From Rhizobium herbae (GTDB taxonomy: Bacteria; Pseudomonadota; Alphaproteobacteria; Rhizobiales; Rhizobiaceae), in NCBI RefSeq assembly GCF_019511375.1, contig NZ_JAEUAO010000006.1, positions 124,001-188,000 on the forward strand: a stretch of DNA of 64,000 nt, given 5' to 3'. Positions within the stretch are counted from its first letter, which is position 1. Every line of letters begins with the position of its first letter. Under the pieces are notes generated by a model. The model made no database searches. It was not told where the DNA came from and worked only from the letters and a program-made list of their open reading frames with translations. Below are positions 8,717 through 16,871 of the stretch, piece by piece. A program made the position numbers and the translations under genes.

Positions 8717-9793
8717 TTAAACAATGCGGCCGCGGGCGACGACGGGCCAGACGGCTGAAATCTCGCCGTGCTCCACGACATTCACCGCGTCGACCATATT
8801 GGTGACCACGCAGGCATGATTGGGCACGATGCGGAGCTTGTCGCCGACCTCCAGATTGATCGGCCCGTCGCTGACGAGCCGGCCATGTTCTTCAGAGAGT
8901 TGGTCGATAGAAATGTCGTCGCGACCGAGTACGTGACCGTAACCCGAAAGGCCCAGAAGGTCGGAGGTTAGCGTCTTCGAGCCAGCATCGATGATGGCGC
9001 GGTTTTCGGCCGGCACCGACACGACAGTCGCGAGCACGGTCAGCGCGCAATCCTCCCACCCGCAGACACCGCGCGAGACGAGGGAACGGTCGTTGTAGAC
9101 ATAGGTGCCTGGGCGATATTCGGTCGTGACCGGAGCCTCGGCGGCCTGCATCATCGACGGTGTTCCGCCCGATGTGACAACAGGTACCTTCATGCCAGCC
9201 GCCTCGATGAAGGCTTTCGCGCGGGTCATGAAGGACTCGACTGCGGCTGCAGCACCGGTCGGGGGATAGGTCATCAGGCCGCCGAAGACGAGACCAGGGG
9301 CATTGGCGATCCGTCGCGCGAGTGCCGCCGCCGCCTCGGGAGTTGGCACGCCACAACGGTCCGCGCCGGTGTTGCACTCCACCAGGACAGCAAGCGGCGT
9401 CGGCTGGGAAGCGAACGCATGGGAGAGGCCGTCGATGACGGTTTCATTGTCAGCAACGACGCTGAGCGTCACCTTGCGGGCAAGCGATGCCAGATGCTCG
9501 AGCTTCTCGGTGCCAAGGATATTGTAGGTGATCAGCACGTCGCGAATTTCAGGGCTGCCGGCAACCATGGCTTCGGCTTCCGACACCTTCTGACAGGTGA
9601 TGCCCACGGCCCCCGCCCTCAATTGCATCTCGGCCACGGCAGGCAGTTTATGCGTCTTGATATGCGGGCGAACCTTCAGCCCATGGGCGTCCGCATAGAT
9701 CTGGAACCGCTCGATGTTGCGGCGGGCGGTGTCGAGATCGACAAGGACGGCCGGTGTGTTCACGGTCTGAAGCGTCGCGGCGGCCATGGTCAT
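8717..9793 (-). CDS. Fold-III PLP enzyme, D-threonine aldolase / D-serine dehydratase-like
   Basis: A 358-residue member of the alanine-racemase-N family. The PLP lysine is Lys46 in RPHIKTHK, and the C-terminal zinc-binding pair is His326 and Cys328 in PNHAC, as in D-serine dehydratase and D-threonine aldolase. It would cleave or dehydrate a D-3-hydroxyamino acid in the cytoplasm. It is divergent from an amino-acid ABC importer that ends in a Rid gene and an IclR regulator; an enamine/imine product would explain the Rid protein. AGGG precedes ATG 9793. A paralogue lies at 52911-54089. Exact substrate is unknown: D-threonine, D-serine and 3-hydroxyaspartate are all possible. Confidence 0.85.
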   Translation of the reverse strand: MTMAAATLQTVNTPAVLVDLDTARRNIERFQIYADAHGLKVRPHIKTHKLPAVAEMQLRAGAVGITCQKVSEAEAMVAGSPEIRDVLITYNILGTEKLEHLASLARKVTLSVVADNETVIDGLSHAFASQPTPLAVLVECNTGADRCGVPTPEAAAALARRIANAPGLVFGGLMTYPPTGAAAAVESFMTRAKAFIEAAGMKVPVVTSGGTPSMMQAAEAPVTTEYRPGTYVYNDRSLVSRGVCGWEDCALTVLATVVSVPAENRAIIDAGSKTLTSDLLGLSGYGHVLGRDDISIDQLSEEHGRLVSDGPINLEVGDKLRIVPNHACVVTNMVDAVNVVEHGEISAVWPVVARGRIV

Positions 9794-9883
9794 GGGGACC
9801 CTCTCAAGAAAATTTCCGATGAAAATTCAGGCGGAGGAAACCGCCGCATTGCCTGTTTGCGCAGATTCCTACCCGCCCAAGTC

Positions 9884-9913
9884 TTGACAATTTATGCATC
9901 CTGTCGCTGAATA
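9884..9913 (+). promoter_or_regulatory. Candidate promoter of the amino-acid importer operon
   Basis: TTGACA at 9884-9889, 18-base spacer, TGAATA at 9908-9913. The inverted repeat at 9937-9956 lies just downstream, which is where a repressor would block initiation. Confidence 0.45.
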
Positions 9914-9936
9914 CGTCAATCCAGTAAAACAGACAT

Positions 9937-9956
9937 ATGTCCACAATACTGGACAT
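9937..9956. promoter_or_regulatory. Inverted-repeat operator, probably for the IclR regulator
   Basis: ATGTCCA-6-TGGACAT is a perfect 7-6-7 inverted repeat between the divergent PLP-enzyme gene and the ABC operon. The IclR-family gene at 13553 closes the same operon and is the obvious candidate to bind it. Confidence 0.6.
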
Positions 9957-9986
9957 CAGAAAATGACCGTTCATCAGGGGAACATC

Positions 9987-10835
9987 ATGATCATCTCGCT
10001 CCGCGCCGGCGCGCTTTCGCTGGCTACCGCCTTCCTTCTTTCCGCAATGCCCGCCGCCGCGCAGCAGGCGACCAGCAAACTCGATGAGGTTCTGGCTCGC
10101 GGCCATCTTGTCCTCGGCACCGGCAGCACAAACGCGCCGTGGCACTTCAAGAGCGCCGAAGACAAGCTCCAGGGTTTCGACGTCGACATAGGCCGCATCG
10201 TCGCCAAGGCACTGTTCGGCGATCCCGACAAGATCGAATACGTCAACCAATCGTCCGACGCCCGAATTCCGAACATCACCACCGACAAGGTGGACCTGAC
10301 CTGCCAGTTCATGACGGTGACCGGCGAACGTGCCCAGCAGATCGCCTTCACCATTCCCTACTACCGGGAAGGTGTCGGCCTGATGCTCAAGGCTGACGGC
10401 AAATATGCCGACTATGCGGCGCTGAAGGCTGCAGGGTCTTCCGTGACCATTTCGGTTCTGCAGAACGTCTATGCCGAGGACATGGTGCATGCGGCGCTGC
10501 CGGAGGCGACCGTCGACCAGTATGAATCCGTCGATCTGATCTATCAGGCGCTGGAATCCGGCCGTGCCGATGCGGCGGCCACCGACCAGTCCTCGCTTGC
10601 CTGGTACATGACCCAGAACCAGGGCCGCTACAAGGATGCCGGCTACGGCTGGAACCCGCAGACCTATGCCTGCGGCGTCAAGCGCGGCGACCAGGACTGG
10701 CTGAACTTCGTCAACACCGCGTTGCACGAGGCGATGACCGGCGTCGAGTTCGATTTCTATGCCAAATCCTTCAAAACCTGGTTTGGCAAAGATCTGGCAC
10801 CGCCGCAGATCGGCTTCCCGGTCGAGTACAAATAA
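9987..10835 (+). CDS. Amino-acid ABC importer, periplasmic binding protein
   Basis: A 282-residue binding protein of the polar amino-acid family (SBP family 3). It starts with a Sec signal peptide ending near PAAAQQ and continues LDEVLARGHLVLGTG, GFDVDIGRIVAKALFGDP and DLTCQFMTVTGERAQQIAFT, the usual ligand-site regions. The ATG at 9987 follows AGGGGA at a good distance and begins the signal peptide directly; upstream in-frame starts (9894, 9963) lack one. First gene of a five- or six-gene operon. A D- or hydroxy-amino acid is the inferred ligand, given the PLP enzyme next door. Confidence 0.92.
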   Translation: MIISLRAGALSLATAFLLSAMPAAAQQATSKLDEVLARGHLVLGTGSTNAPWHFKSAEDKLQGFDVDIGRIVAKALFGDPDKIEYVNQSSDARIPNITTDKVDLTCQFMTVTGERAQQIAFTIPYYREGVGLMLKADGKYADYAALKAAGSSVTISVLQNVYAEDMVHAALPEATVDQYESVDLIYQALESGRADAAATDQSSLAWYMTQNQGRYKDAGYGWNPQTYACGVKRGDQDWLNFVNTALHEAMTGVEFDFYAKSFKTWFGKDLAPPQIGFPVEYK

Positions 10836-10854
10836 GGCCGAACGGCAGTCGTTG

Positions 10855-10880
10855 GGACGAAGGGTATTCGCCCTTCGTCC
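10855..10880 (+). terminator. Perfect stem-loop after binding-protein gene
   Basis: GGACGAAGGG-tattcg-CCCTTCGTCC, ten perfect base pairs, sits 20 bases past the stop of the binding-protein gene and 30 before the permease. No U-run follows, so it probably stabilises the upstream mRNA or attenuates partially rather than ending the operon. Confidence 0.7.
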
Positions 10881-10910
10881 TTCCCCCACCCTCTACGGCA
10901 GGATGCCGCC

Positions 10911-11573
10911 ATGGGTTATACGCTCAATTTCGCCGCCGTCTGGCGCAGCTTCGACCAGCTTCTCGAAGGCTTGCTGCTGAGCCTTGGTCTGGCTTTCGTT
11001 TCCATCCTGATCGGCGCCGCCATCGGCTTGCTGGTCGCCTTCGCGCTCATTGCCAAAAGCGGCTGGCTTCAGCAGCCGGCGGCAACCTACGTGACGATCA
11101 TCCGCAACCTGCCGATTCTTGTGCTGGTGCTCTTTGCCTATTTTGCCCTGCCACAAATGGGCGTGCGGCTGGGCAAGATCGAGAGTTTCGTCGCCGTGCT
11201 GTCGATCTATTCCGGCGCGTATCTGGCCGAGGTGTTCCGCGCGGGTCTCATCTCCATTCCCAGAGGACTGACGGAGGCCGGCCTCGCCATCGGGCTGACG
11301 CCGATGCAGATTCGCGTGTCGATCATCGTGCCGCTTATGCTGCGCAACATCCTGCCTTCATTGTCCTCGACGGTGATTTCGCTGTTCAAGGATACGTCGC
11401 TGGCAGCGGCCATCGCGGTGCCGGAACTCACGTTCGAGGCGCGCAAGATCAATGTCGAGACCTTCCGGGTCATCGAGACGTGGATCGTCGCTTCGGGCCT
11501 CTACGTCGCCACCTGTTCCGTGCTTGCGGCGCTGATGCGCATGGTCGAGCGCCGGCTTGCCGTTCCGAGGTGA
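10911..11573 (+). CDS. Amino-acid ABC importer, permease 1
   Basis: A 220-residue inner-membrane protein of the HisMQ type with about five helices and the EAA loop near the cytoplasm (LTEAGLAIGLTPMQIRVSII). It carries RNLPILVLVLFAYFALPQ, typical of polar amino-acid permeases. The stop overlaps the start of the second permease (ATGA). Works as a heterodimer with it and with the ATPase at 12258. Confidence 0.92.
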   Translation: MGYTLNFAAVWRSFDQLLEGLLLSLGLAFVSILIGAAIGLLVAFALIAKSGWLQQPAATYVTIIRNLPILVLVLFAYFALPQMGVRLGKIESFVAVLSIYSGAYLAEVFRAGLISIPRGLTEAGLAIGLTPMQIRVSIIVPLMLRNILPSLSSTVISLFKDTSLAAAIAVPELTFEARKINVETFRVIETWIVASGLYVATCSVLAALMRMVERRLAVPR

Positions 11574-12244
11574 TGACAATGACGGAAATCTCCGCCTTCT
11601 TCGATCAACTCTGGATCGCCCGCTTCGTTGTCCTCAAAGGGCTGGGCGTCACCGTATCGATCTCGCTTCTCTCGATCATTGCCGGGTCGCTGCTCGGTGT
11701 TCTTGTCGGCCTGTCTCTTGTCTACGGCAACCGGCTGCTGCGGCTCGTGGTCCGGGCCTATACCGACTTCATCCGCGGCACGCCGGTGCTCGTGCTGGTT
11801 CTCGCCAGCTACTATGTGCTCTCCACGATCGGTATCGAACTGGGGCCGTTCCAGGCCGGAATCCTGGCGTTGGCGATCTTCTGCTCGTCGCATGTCGGTG
11901 AGATCGTCCGCGGCGGGCTGCAGGCTATTCCCAAGGGGCAGACCGAAGCTGCCAAGGCGATCGGGCTGACGTTCCGCCAGACATTCGCCTATGTTCTCTG
12001 GCCGCAGGCGCTGCGGCAATTCCTGCCCGCCTGGGTGAATACGGCCGCCGAGATGGTCAAGGCTTCGACCCTGCTCTCCGTCATTGGCGTCGCCGAACTG
12101 CTCTTGCGCACGCAGGAAATCATCTCGCGCAACTTCCTGAGCCTGCAGTTCTATTTCTTCGCCGGGCTTCTCTACTTCACCATCAATTACGGCATCGAGC
12201 GGTTCGGCAAATATGTCGAGCGCAAGACCGCCGTCCCGTCCTGA
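11573..12244 (+). CDS. Amino-acid ABC importer, permease 2
   Basis: A 223-residue HisMQ-type permease, [20 protein letters not shown] followed by the EAA loop [16 protein letters not shown]. The ATG at 11573 overlaps the preceding stop as ATGA, a sign of translational coupling. A longer in-frame extension back to 11480 reads through the previous gene in another frame and is not used. An ATG at 11579 is the alternative. Confidence 0.9.
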   Translation: MTMTEISAFFDQLWIARFVVLKGLGVTVSISLLSIIAGSLLGVLVGLSLVYGNRLLRLVVRAYTDFIRGTPVLVLVLASYYVLSTIGIELGPFQAGILALAIFCSSHVGEIVRGGLQAIPKGQTEAAKAIGLTFRQTFAYVLWPQALRQFLPAWVNTAAEMVKASTLLSVIGVAELLLRTQEIISRNFLSLQFYFFAGLLYFTINYGIERFGKYVERKTAVPS

Positions 12245-12257
12245 GGGCTCCCACGAC

Positions 12258-13028
12258 ATGAGCAAGGTACTTCTGGAAATACAGGGGCTGCGCAAGCAGT
12301 ACGGCACCGTCGAGGTGCTGAAGGGCGTGGATTGCACCATGCAGGAAGGCGAAGTGATCTCAATCATCGGCTCATCAGGTTCCGGCAAGACGACGATGCT
12401 GCGCTGCATCAACATGCTGGAGGAATTCCAGGGCGGACGCATCCTGCTCGAGGGCGAAGACATCGGCTATGAACAGACCGGCACTCTCCGCAAGCGCAAA
12501 AGCGAGAAGGACATCGCCCGGCAGCGCGCGCTGACCGGCATGGCCTTTCAGCAGTTCAACCTCTTCCCGCATATGACCGCAGCGCATAACGTGATGCTCG
12601 GTCTCGTCAAGGTGAAAAAGCTTTCGCGCGACGAAGCGCGGGCCATCGCCGAAAAATGGCTGGACCGCGTTGGCCTTGCCTCCCGCGCCGATCACTATCC
12701 GGGCCAGCTTTCCGGCGGCCAGCAGCAACGCGTGGCGATCGCCCGGGCGATCGCAATGAACCCGCGGCTGATGCTGTTCGATGAGGTCACCTCGGCGCTG
12801 GACCCGGAGCTGGTGGGCGAAGTGCTCCAGGTCATCAAGGGATTGGCGGCGGACGGCATGAGCATGCTGCTCGTCACCCACGAGATGCGCTTTGCCTATG
12901 AAGTCTCCTCGCGGGTGATCTTCATGAATCAGGGCGTGATCTGCGAGGAAGGCGACCCGAAGGAGATGTTCCTGAGGCCGAAGACCGAGCGGCTCGCCGA
13001 TTTCCTCAAGACATCCAGTTTCAACTGA
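12258..13028 (+). CDS. Amino-acid ABC importer, ATPase
   Basis: A 256-residue GlnQ/HisP-type ATPase with Walker [11 protein letters not shown]-loop [11 protein letters not shown], signature [15 protein letters not shown], Walker [15 protein letters not shown] and switch His in [13 protein letters not shown]. It carries a short insertion rich in Lys/Arg before the Q-loop ([17 protein letters not shown]), seen in some members of this class. ATG 12258 is preferred to an upstream in-frame start at 12213 inside the permease gene. Confidence 0.93.
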   Translation: MSKVLLEIQGLRKQYGTVEVLKGVDCTMQEGEVISIIGSSGSGKTTMLRCINMLEEFQGGRILLEGEDIGYEQTGTLRKRKSEKDIARQRALTGMAFQQFNLFPHMTAAHNVMLGLVKVKKLSRDEARAIAEKWLDRVGLASRADHYPGQLSGGQQQRVAIARAIAMNPRLMLFDEVTSALDPELVGEVLQVIKGLAADGMSMLLVTHEMRFAYEVSSRVIFMNQGVICEEGDPKEMFLRPKTERLADFLKTSSFN

Positions 13029-13029
13029 A

Positions 13030-13075
13030 CGGGATGAGAAAGGTGTGAAGTGGTTTTCCGCTCACATCCCGTTCC
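13030..13075 (+). repeat. Inverted repeat between ATPase and Rid genes
   Basis: AACGGGATG (13030-13038) and CATCCCGTT (13067-13075) form nine perfect pairs around a 28-base loop just past the ATPase stop codon and before the Rid gene. Possible partial terminator or processing site. Confidence 0.45.
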
Positions 13076-13105
13076 ATCTCAAACAAAGACAAAGAGAGAA
13101 TCCTC

Positions 13106-13495
13106 ATGACTATTAAGCGTTATGGCGCCGGCGAAACGGGTGCCGGTGGTCAGCCCCTGCCCTTTGCCCGTGCGGTGGAAGCAAACGGTTGGCTGCATGT
13201 GTCTGGCCAGGTGCCGATGGAAAATGGCGAGATCGTGCCCGGCGGCATTGTAGCCGAGAGCCGGAGGGCCATTGAGAACCTGATCGCCATCCTGCATGAG
13301 GCGGGCTACGGCATCGAGGACGTTGTCCGCGTCGGCGTCTGGCTGGACGATCCGCGGGATTTCTGGAGCTTCAACGGCGTCTACGCCGAATATTTCGGCG
13401 TCAATCCTCCGGCCCGTGCCTGCGTGCAGTCGCGCATGATGGTCGATTGCAAGGTGGAAGTCGATTGCATCGCCTATCGGGCGGACAGGGCTTGA
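13106..13495 (+). CDS. Rid family (YjgF/UK114) protein
   Basis: A 129-residue single-domain protein of the RidA superfamily, which hydrolyses reactive enamines/imines released by PLP enzymes. Visible hallmarks are HVSGQVPMENGEIVPGGI, a VVRVGVWLDDPRDFW stretch and the C-terminal PPARACVQSRMMVDCKVEVD. An Arg sits close to the place of the imine-binding Arg105 of RidA. It follows the amino-acid importer and stands in the same locus as the PLP enzyme at 8717, which can explain the need for it. Confidence 0.9.
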   Translation: MTIKRYGAGETGAGGQPLPFARAVEANGWLHVSGQVPMENGEIVPGGIVAESRRAIENLIAILHEAGYGIEDVVRVGVWLDDPRDFWSFNGVYAEYFGVNPPARACVQSRMMVDCKVEVDCIAYRADRA

Positions 13496-13552
13496 AATGC
13501 AGGGCGCGGCTTGCAAATGTCGCGCCCGTGAACTTTGAAGAGGACGGATCGA

Positions 13553-14350
13553 ATGGCTGATGGCGCAGAAGACATCGTATCGCGGCGCACGCGGGGTCTT
13601 GATCGTGCCTTCGAGATTCTTGAATTCCTGCGCACGAAACGCCAGCCGATGCGGCCGAACGAGATTGCCGTCGAGATCGGCGCACCGCGTTCGTCCGTCT
13701 ACGAACTGATCAACCTTCTCTTGCGCCACGGCATGCTGGACTATCAGGGCGGCGACGGTCGGGTGTTTCTGGGTCGCAAGCTCTATTTCCTGGGCACGGC
13801 CTATGCCGACCAGTTCGACCTGATGCGCGAATCCGAGGACACGCTCGTCCGGCTGGCGGAGGAAACGCGTGAGACCGCGCAGATGTGCCTGCTGGAAGGC
13901 AACAAATATACGGTTGCCATGATGCGCGAAGGTGTGCGCGCATTCCGCATTTCCTCCAATATCGGCGAGTTGGTGCCGATCCCGTGGACCGCTTCCGGCC
14001 GCCTGTTGGTGGCACATCTCACCGACGCGGAGATTATCGATCTCATTCCCACCAGCGACTTCATTCTGCCGAACGGCAAGCGGCTGGATCCGGCACAGTT
14101 CATCGCGGAAGTCCGGCAAGCTGCCCTCGACGGCTTTTTCACCTTCAACAGCGCGGTGGAGACCTTCACGCACTGCTTTGCGGTACCGGTGTATCAGGCC
14201 GATGGCCAATGCGTCGCCACGCTCTGCCTCGTGACCCCGAAGGAAGACGGGCTGCGCAATCGCCAGAGCTATCTCGACAGCCTTCTTGCCGCCGCGCATG
14301 AATTGTCCGAGCAACTCGGTTATGCCGCAGGCCGCAAGCGCGCCGGGTAG
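13553..14350 (+). CDS. IclR-family transcriptional regulator
   Basis: A 265-residue regulator: an N-terminal winged helix (about 15-80; RAFEILEFLRTKRQPMRPNE, then a recognition helix in GAPRSSVYELINLLLRHGML) and a C-terminal effector-binding domain (about 100-255). The ATG at 13553 has GAAGAGG upstream; a TTG at 13535 is rejected. It lies 57 bases after the Rid gene in the same direction and probably senses the amino acid or a breakdown product and binds 9937-9956. Confidence 0.9.
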   Translation: MADGAEDIVSRRTRGLDRAFEILEFLRTKRQPMRPNEIAVEIGAPRSSVYELINLLLRHGMLDYQGGDGRVFLGRKLYFLGTAYADQFDLMRESEDTLVRLAEETRETAQMCLLEGNKYTVAMMREGVRAFRISSNIGELVPIPWTASGRLLVAHLTDAEIIDLIPTSDFILPNGKRLDPAQFIAEVRQAALDGFFTFNSAVETFTHCFAVPVYQADGQCVATLCLVTPKEDGLRNRQSYLDSLLAAAHELSEQLGYAAGRKRAG

Positions 14351-14378
14351 AGGCTACTCAAGCGCCTCGGGTCACCTC

Positions 14379-15170
14379 TCAATCCAACGCCAGGAGAAAC
14401 GCCTCGAGCTCCGCCGGATCAATACCCACCAGATGCGCTTCGCCCGGATAGGCACCGGATTTGACGTCGGCGACATATTCGCAGAAGGCGGCGATGCGTT
14501 CCTGGTGCAGACGATCATATTCTGCCGCGAAGTTGCGGTAGATCTTGGCGTGACGCGGAACATGGCCACGGTTGGCGCCGAGCACGTCGTCGGCAAACAG
14601 ATATTGCGCATCGCAACCACTGCCGGCGCCCATGGAAAGCATCAGCATCGCGGTGCGCTTGCTGACCGCGCTGGCGACGTCGCCCGGCACGACCTCGATT
14701 TCGGCGGCGAAGGCGCCTGCCTCTTCGAGCTCCTTGGTCTGGCGCCAGATCTCCAGCGCGCCAAGCGCCGTCTTGCCGACGGCGCGGAAACCACCGGTCC
14801 AGGTGGCCTTTGAAGGAACAAGACCGAGATGCCCGCAGACCGGAATGCCCTCGTCGCGCATGCGGCGCACCGTCTGGAGACTGGCCGCGCAATAGACGGC
14901 ATCACCGCCGGCCTTCAGCGCCTGGAATGCCGCGCGGATATACTCTTCGGCGGTGACGAGATCACCATATTCGAGGCCGGGAAAGGCAAAGACCGAGGGG
15001 GCAGCCTCGCGGAAGGCTGGCCCCAGCAACGCAGGCGGCACGGAAACCAGGTCGACCCCCGCCCGCTCTGCGGCGTCGGCCTCATCCAGCGTTTCGACGC
15101 GCAGCATGCTGAGTTGGCGTTTGCCCTTCATTGACAGAAGGTCGACCACGGTCGGGCGGCGGTGTCTCAT
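14379..15170 (-). CDS. Divergent PanB-like (ketopantoate hydroxymethyltransferase) protein
   Basis: A 263-residue TIM-barrel protein similar to PanB: VCGHLGLVPSK, EIEVVPGDVASAV (catalytic-type Glu), SMGAGSGCDAQ, GHVPRHAKIYRNF and a YPGEAH end. By eye, the three Mg2+ ligands of E. coli PanB (Asp45 in GDSLG, Asp84, Glu114) are not conserved: those places read SVPPALLG, FAFPGLE and VYCAAS. True PanB activity is therefore doubtful. It follows mocF on the same strand with a 110-base gap and probably belongs to the oxygenase operon. Other PEP-mutase/ICL-superfamily reactions are possible. Confidence 0.75.
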   Translation of the reverse strand: MRHRRPTVVDLLSMKGKRQLSMLRVETLDEADAAERAGVDLVSVPPALLGPAFREAAPSVFAFPGLEYGDLVTAEEYIRAAFQALKAGGDAVYCAASLQTVRRMRDEGIPVCGHLGLVPSKATWTGGFRAVGKTALGALEIWRQTKELEEAGAFAAEIEVVPGDVASAVSKRTAMLMLSMGAGSGCDAQYLFADDVLGANRGHVPRHAKIYRNFAAEYDRLHQERIAAFCEYVADVKSGAYPGEAHLVGIDPAELEAFLLALD

Positions 15171-15280
15171 TGATCTCTCCCCATGTGGTCGGCGTCACGG
15201 CCGCCACCGACTGGTTCTATGGTTGTTTTAGAATGGAGGCGGTGGGCGGCGGCTGCAGGAAACGAGCATCTTCCGGAGCT

Positions 15281-16507
15281 TCAGGCGACAAGCAATGTCT
15301 TCAGCTTGGTTCCCGGCGAGGCAAGCGCCACCGGATCGGGACGCAAACGCGCCGCGATCATCCTTTCAGCAAGACGGATGTCGCGCGCGACGGCATTACC
15401 CGGGCCGATGCCGCTGGCTGCGATCAGGCGTCCATCGATGTCGAGGTGGAAGAGAATGAAGGCGCCCTCTGTGACATGCCTCCAAACGGCCTGCGTCGCC
15501 CCGTCGGCGATGCCGGCAATCTGCAGCGTGAGATCGTACTGATCGGACCAGAACCACGGCACGGCCGACACCGTCTCCTCTGCACCGAGCAGGTTGGCGG
15601 CGGCAAGCGTGCCCTGGTCCTGCGCATTGCGCCAGGCCTCCAGCCGCACGCGGCGGCCGCCATAATGCGGCAATGGAAAGGAGCAGCAATCGCCGGCGGC
15701 AAAGATATCCGGATCGGATGTTCGCAAGTGCGCATCGACGGCGATGCCGTTGTCGATCACAAGACCAGCATCGCGGGCAAGCTCGACATTCGGGACGGCG
15801 CCGATACCAACGACGATCAGATCAGCGGCAATCGTGCGGCCATCCTCCGTCAGGATGCGCGCGTGGTCAGGACCTTCCGACAATTGCTGGATCGCCACGC
15901 CGCAAAGAATTTCCACGCCCTCCGCCTTGTGCCGCGCGGCGATCACAGCAGACAGTTCGGCGGGCACACCGCGGCTGAGAATGCGTGGCAGGCCCTCAAC
16001 CAGCGTAACCTTGGCGCCGAGCTTGCGGGCGGTTGCGGCAAGCTCCAGGCCGATGAAGCCGCCGCCGATGATGGCCAGATGCGCGCCCGGCTGCACGCCG
16101 GCGCGAATTGCAATGGCGTCGCCATGGGTGCGCAGCGTCCTGATACGATGATTGCGGCCTGAAAGCCCCGGAAAGGGCCGTGGCCGGGCGCCGGTCGTCA
16201 ACAGCAGGCGGTCGTAGGAAAGCATTTGACCATCGGAAAGCCGTGCGGTCTTGCCGGCGCGGTCGATGCTCTCGACGGTGCGGCCGGTCAGAACCTCGAT
16301 TCCGGCATCGGCATAGCGGGCTGCGTCCGAAACCAGTTTCGGTTCGAGGCCATTGAGCAGCGCCTCCTTCGACAGCGGCGGGCGCTCGTAAGGAAGATGC
16401 TCCTCTGCGCCGACCAGGGTGATCTGCCCGTCGAAGTTCCTTTCCCTCAACGCGAAGGCGGCGCGCGCACCGCACTCCCCTGCTCCGATGATGACGATGT
16501 GCGACAT
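15281..16507 (-). CDS. mocF: Ferredoxin reductase of the MocDEF oxygenase system
   Basis: A 408-residue FAD/NAD(P)H oxidoreductase. FAD site VIIGAGECGARAAFALRE at the N-terminus, NAD site LAIIGGGFIGLELAATARK, and a second FAD motif ending DIFAAGDCCSFP. It passes electrons from NAD(P)H to the Rieske ferredoxin encoded just upstream (14-base gap). ATG at 16507; an open frame further upstream overlaps the ferredoxin gene. The set resembles rhizobial MocD-MocE-MocF, known for breakdown of 3-O-methyl-scyllo-inosamine. The gene name is given on family and order. Confidence 0.82.
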   Translation of the reverse strand: MSHIVIIGAGECGARAAFALRERNFDGQITLVGAEEHLPYERPPLSKEALLNGLEPKLVSDAARYADAGIEVLTGRTVESIDRAGKTARLSDGQMLSYDRLLLTTGARPRPFPGLSGRNHRIRTLRTHGDAIAIRAGVQPGAHLAIIGGGFIGLELAATARKLGAKVTLVEGLPRILSRGVPAELSAVIAARHKAEGVEILCGVAIQQLSEGPDHARILTEDGRTIAADLIVVGIGAVPNVELARDAGLVIDNGIAVDAHLRTSDPDIFAAGDCCSFPLPHYGGRRVRLEAWRNAQDQGTLAAANLLGAEETVSAVPWFWSDQYDLTLQIAGIADGATQAVWRHVTEGAFILFHLDIDGRLIAASGIGPGNAVARDIRLAERMIAARLRPDPVALASPGTKLKTLLVA

Positions 16508-16521
16508 GATGGGGGTCCTTC

Positions 16522-16836
16522 TCACGCAACCGCGATGAAGACGCTGCCGCCTTCGACCTTGACCGGATAGGTCTTGAGGTCGACGCAAACGGGCGCGCCC
16601 TTGGCTTCGCCGGTCTTGTAGCTGAACCGGCCGTTGTGTTTCGGACATTCGATGATGTCGTCCATCACCAGCCCCTCAGCAAGATGGATTTTCTCATGTG
16701 TGCAGAGGCCATCGGTTGCAAAAAATTCGTCATCGGGGCTGCGATAGACTGCGAACGTCCTGCCCGCATGATCGAAGCGGATGACATCCTCTTCGTCGAT
16801 CTCGTCCGTCGCGCAGACTTCCACCCAATTGCTCAT
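16522..16836 (-). CDS. mocE: Rieske [2Fe-2S] ferredoxin, MocE-like
   Basis: A 104-residue soluble Rieske ferredoxin with Cys45-x-His47 (LCTHEKIHLAEG) and Cys64-x2-His67 (CPKHNGRF) binding the cluster. It shuttles electrons from the reductase to the membrane oxygenase. GGAGGAAAG precedes the ATG. It lies between mocD (35-base gap) and mocF (14-base gap), all co-directional, matching the order of the rhizopine mocDEF genes. Confidence 0.87.
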   Translation of the reverse strand: MSNWVEVCATDEIDEEDVIRFDHAGRTFAVYRSPDDEFFATDGLCTHEKIHLAEGLVMDDIIECPKHNGRFSYKTGEAKGAPVCVDLKTYPVKVEGGSVFIAVA

Positions 16837-16871
16837 GCTTTCCTCCAGTCGATAGTGTTCAGTGCACCGTT

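Noticed and set aside
15131-16162. Plus-strand open frame opposite mocF
   Set aside because: Antisense to a clear FAD/NAD reductase; no family features.
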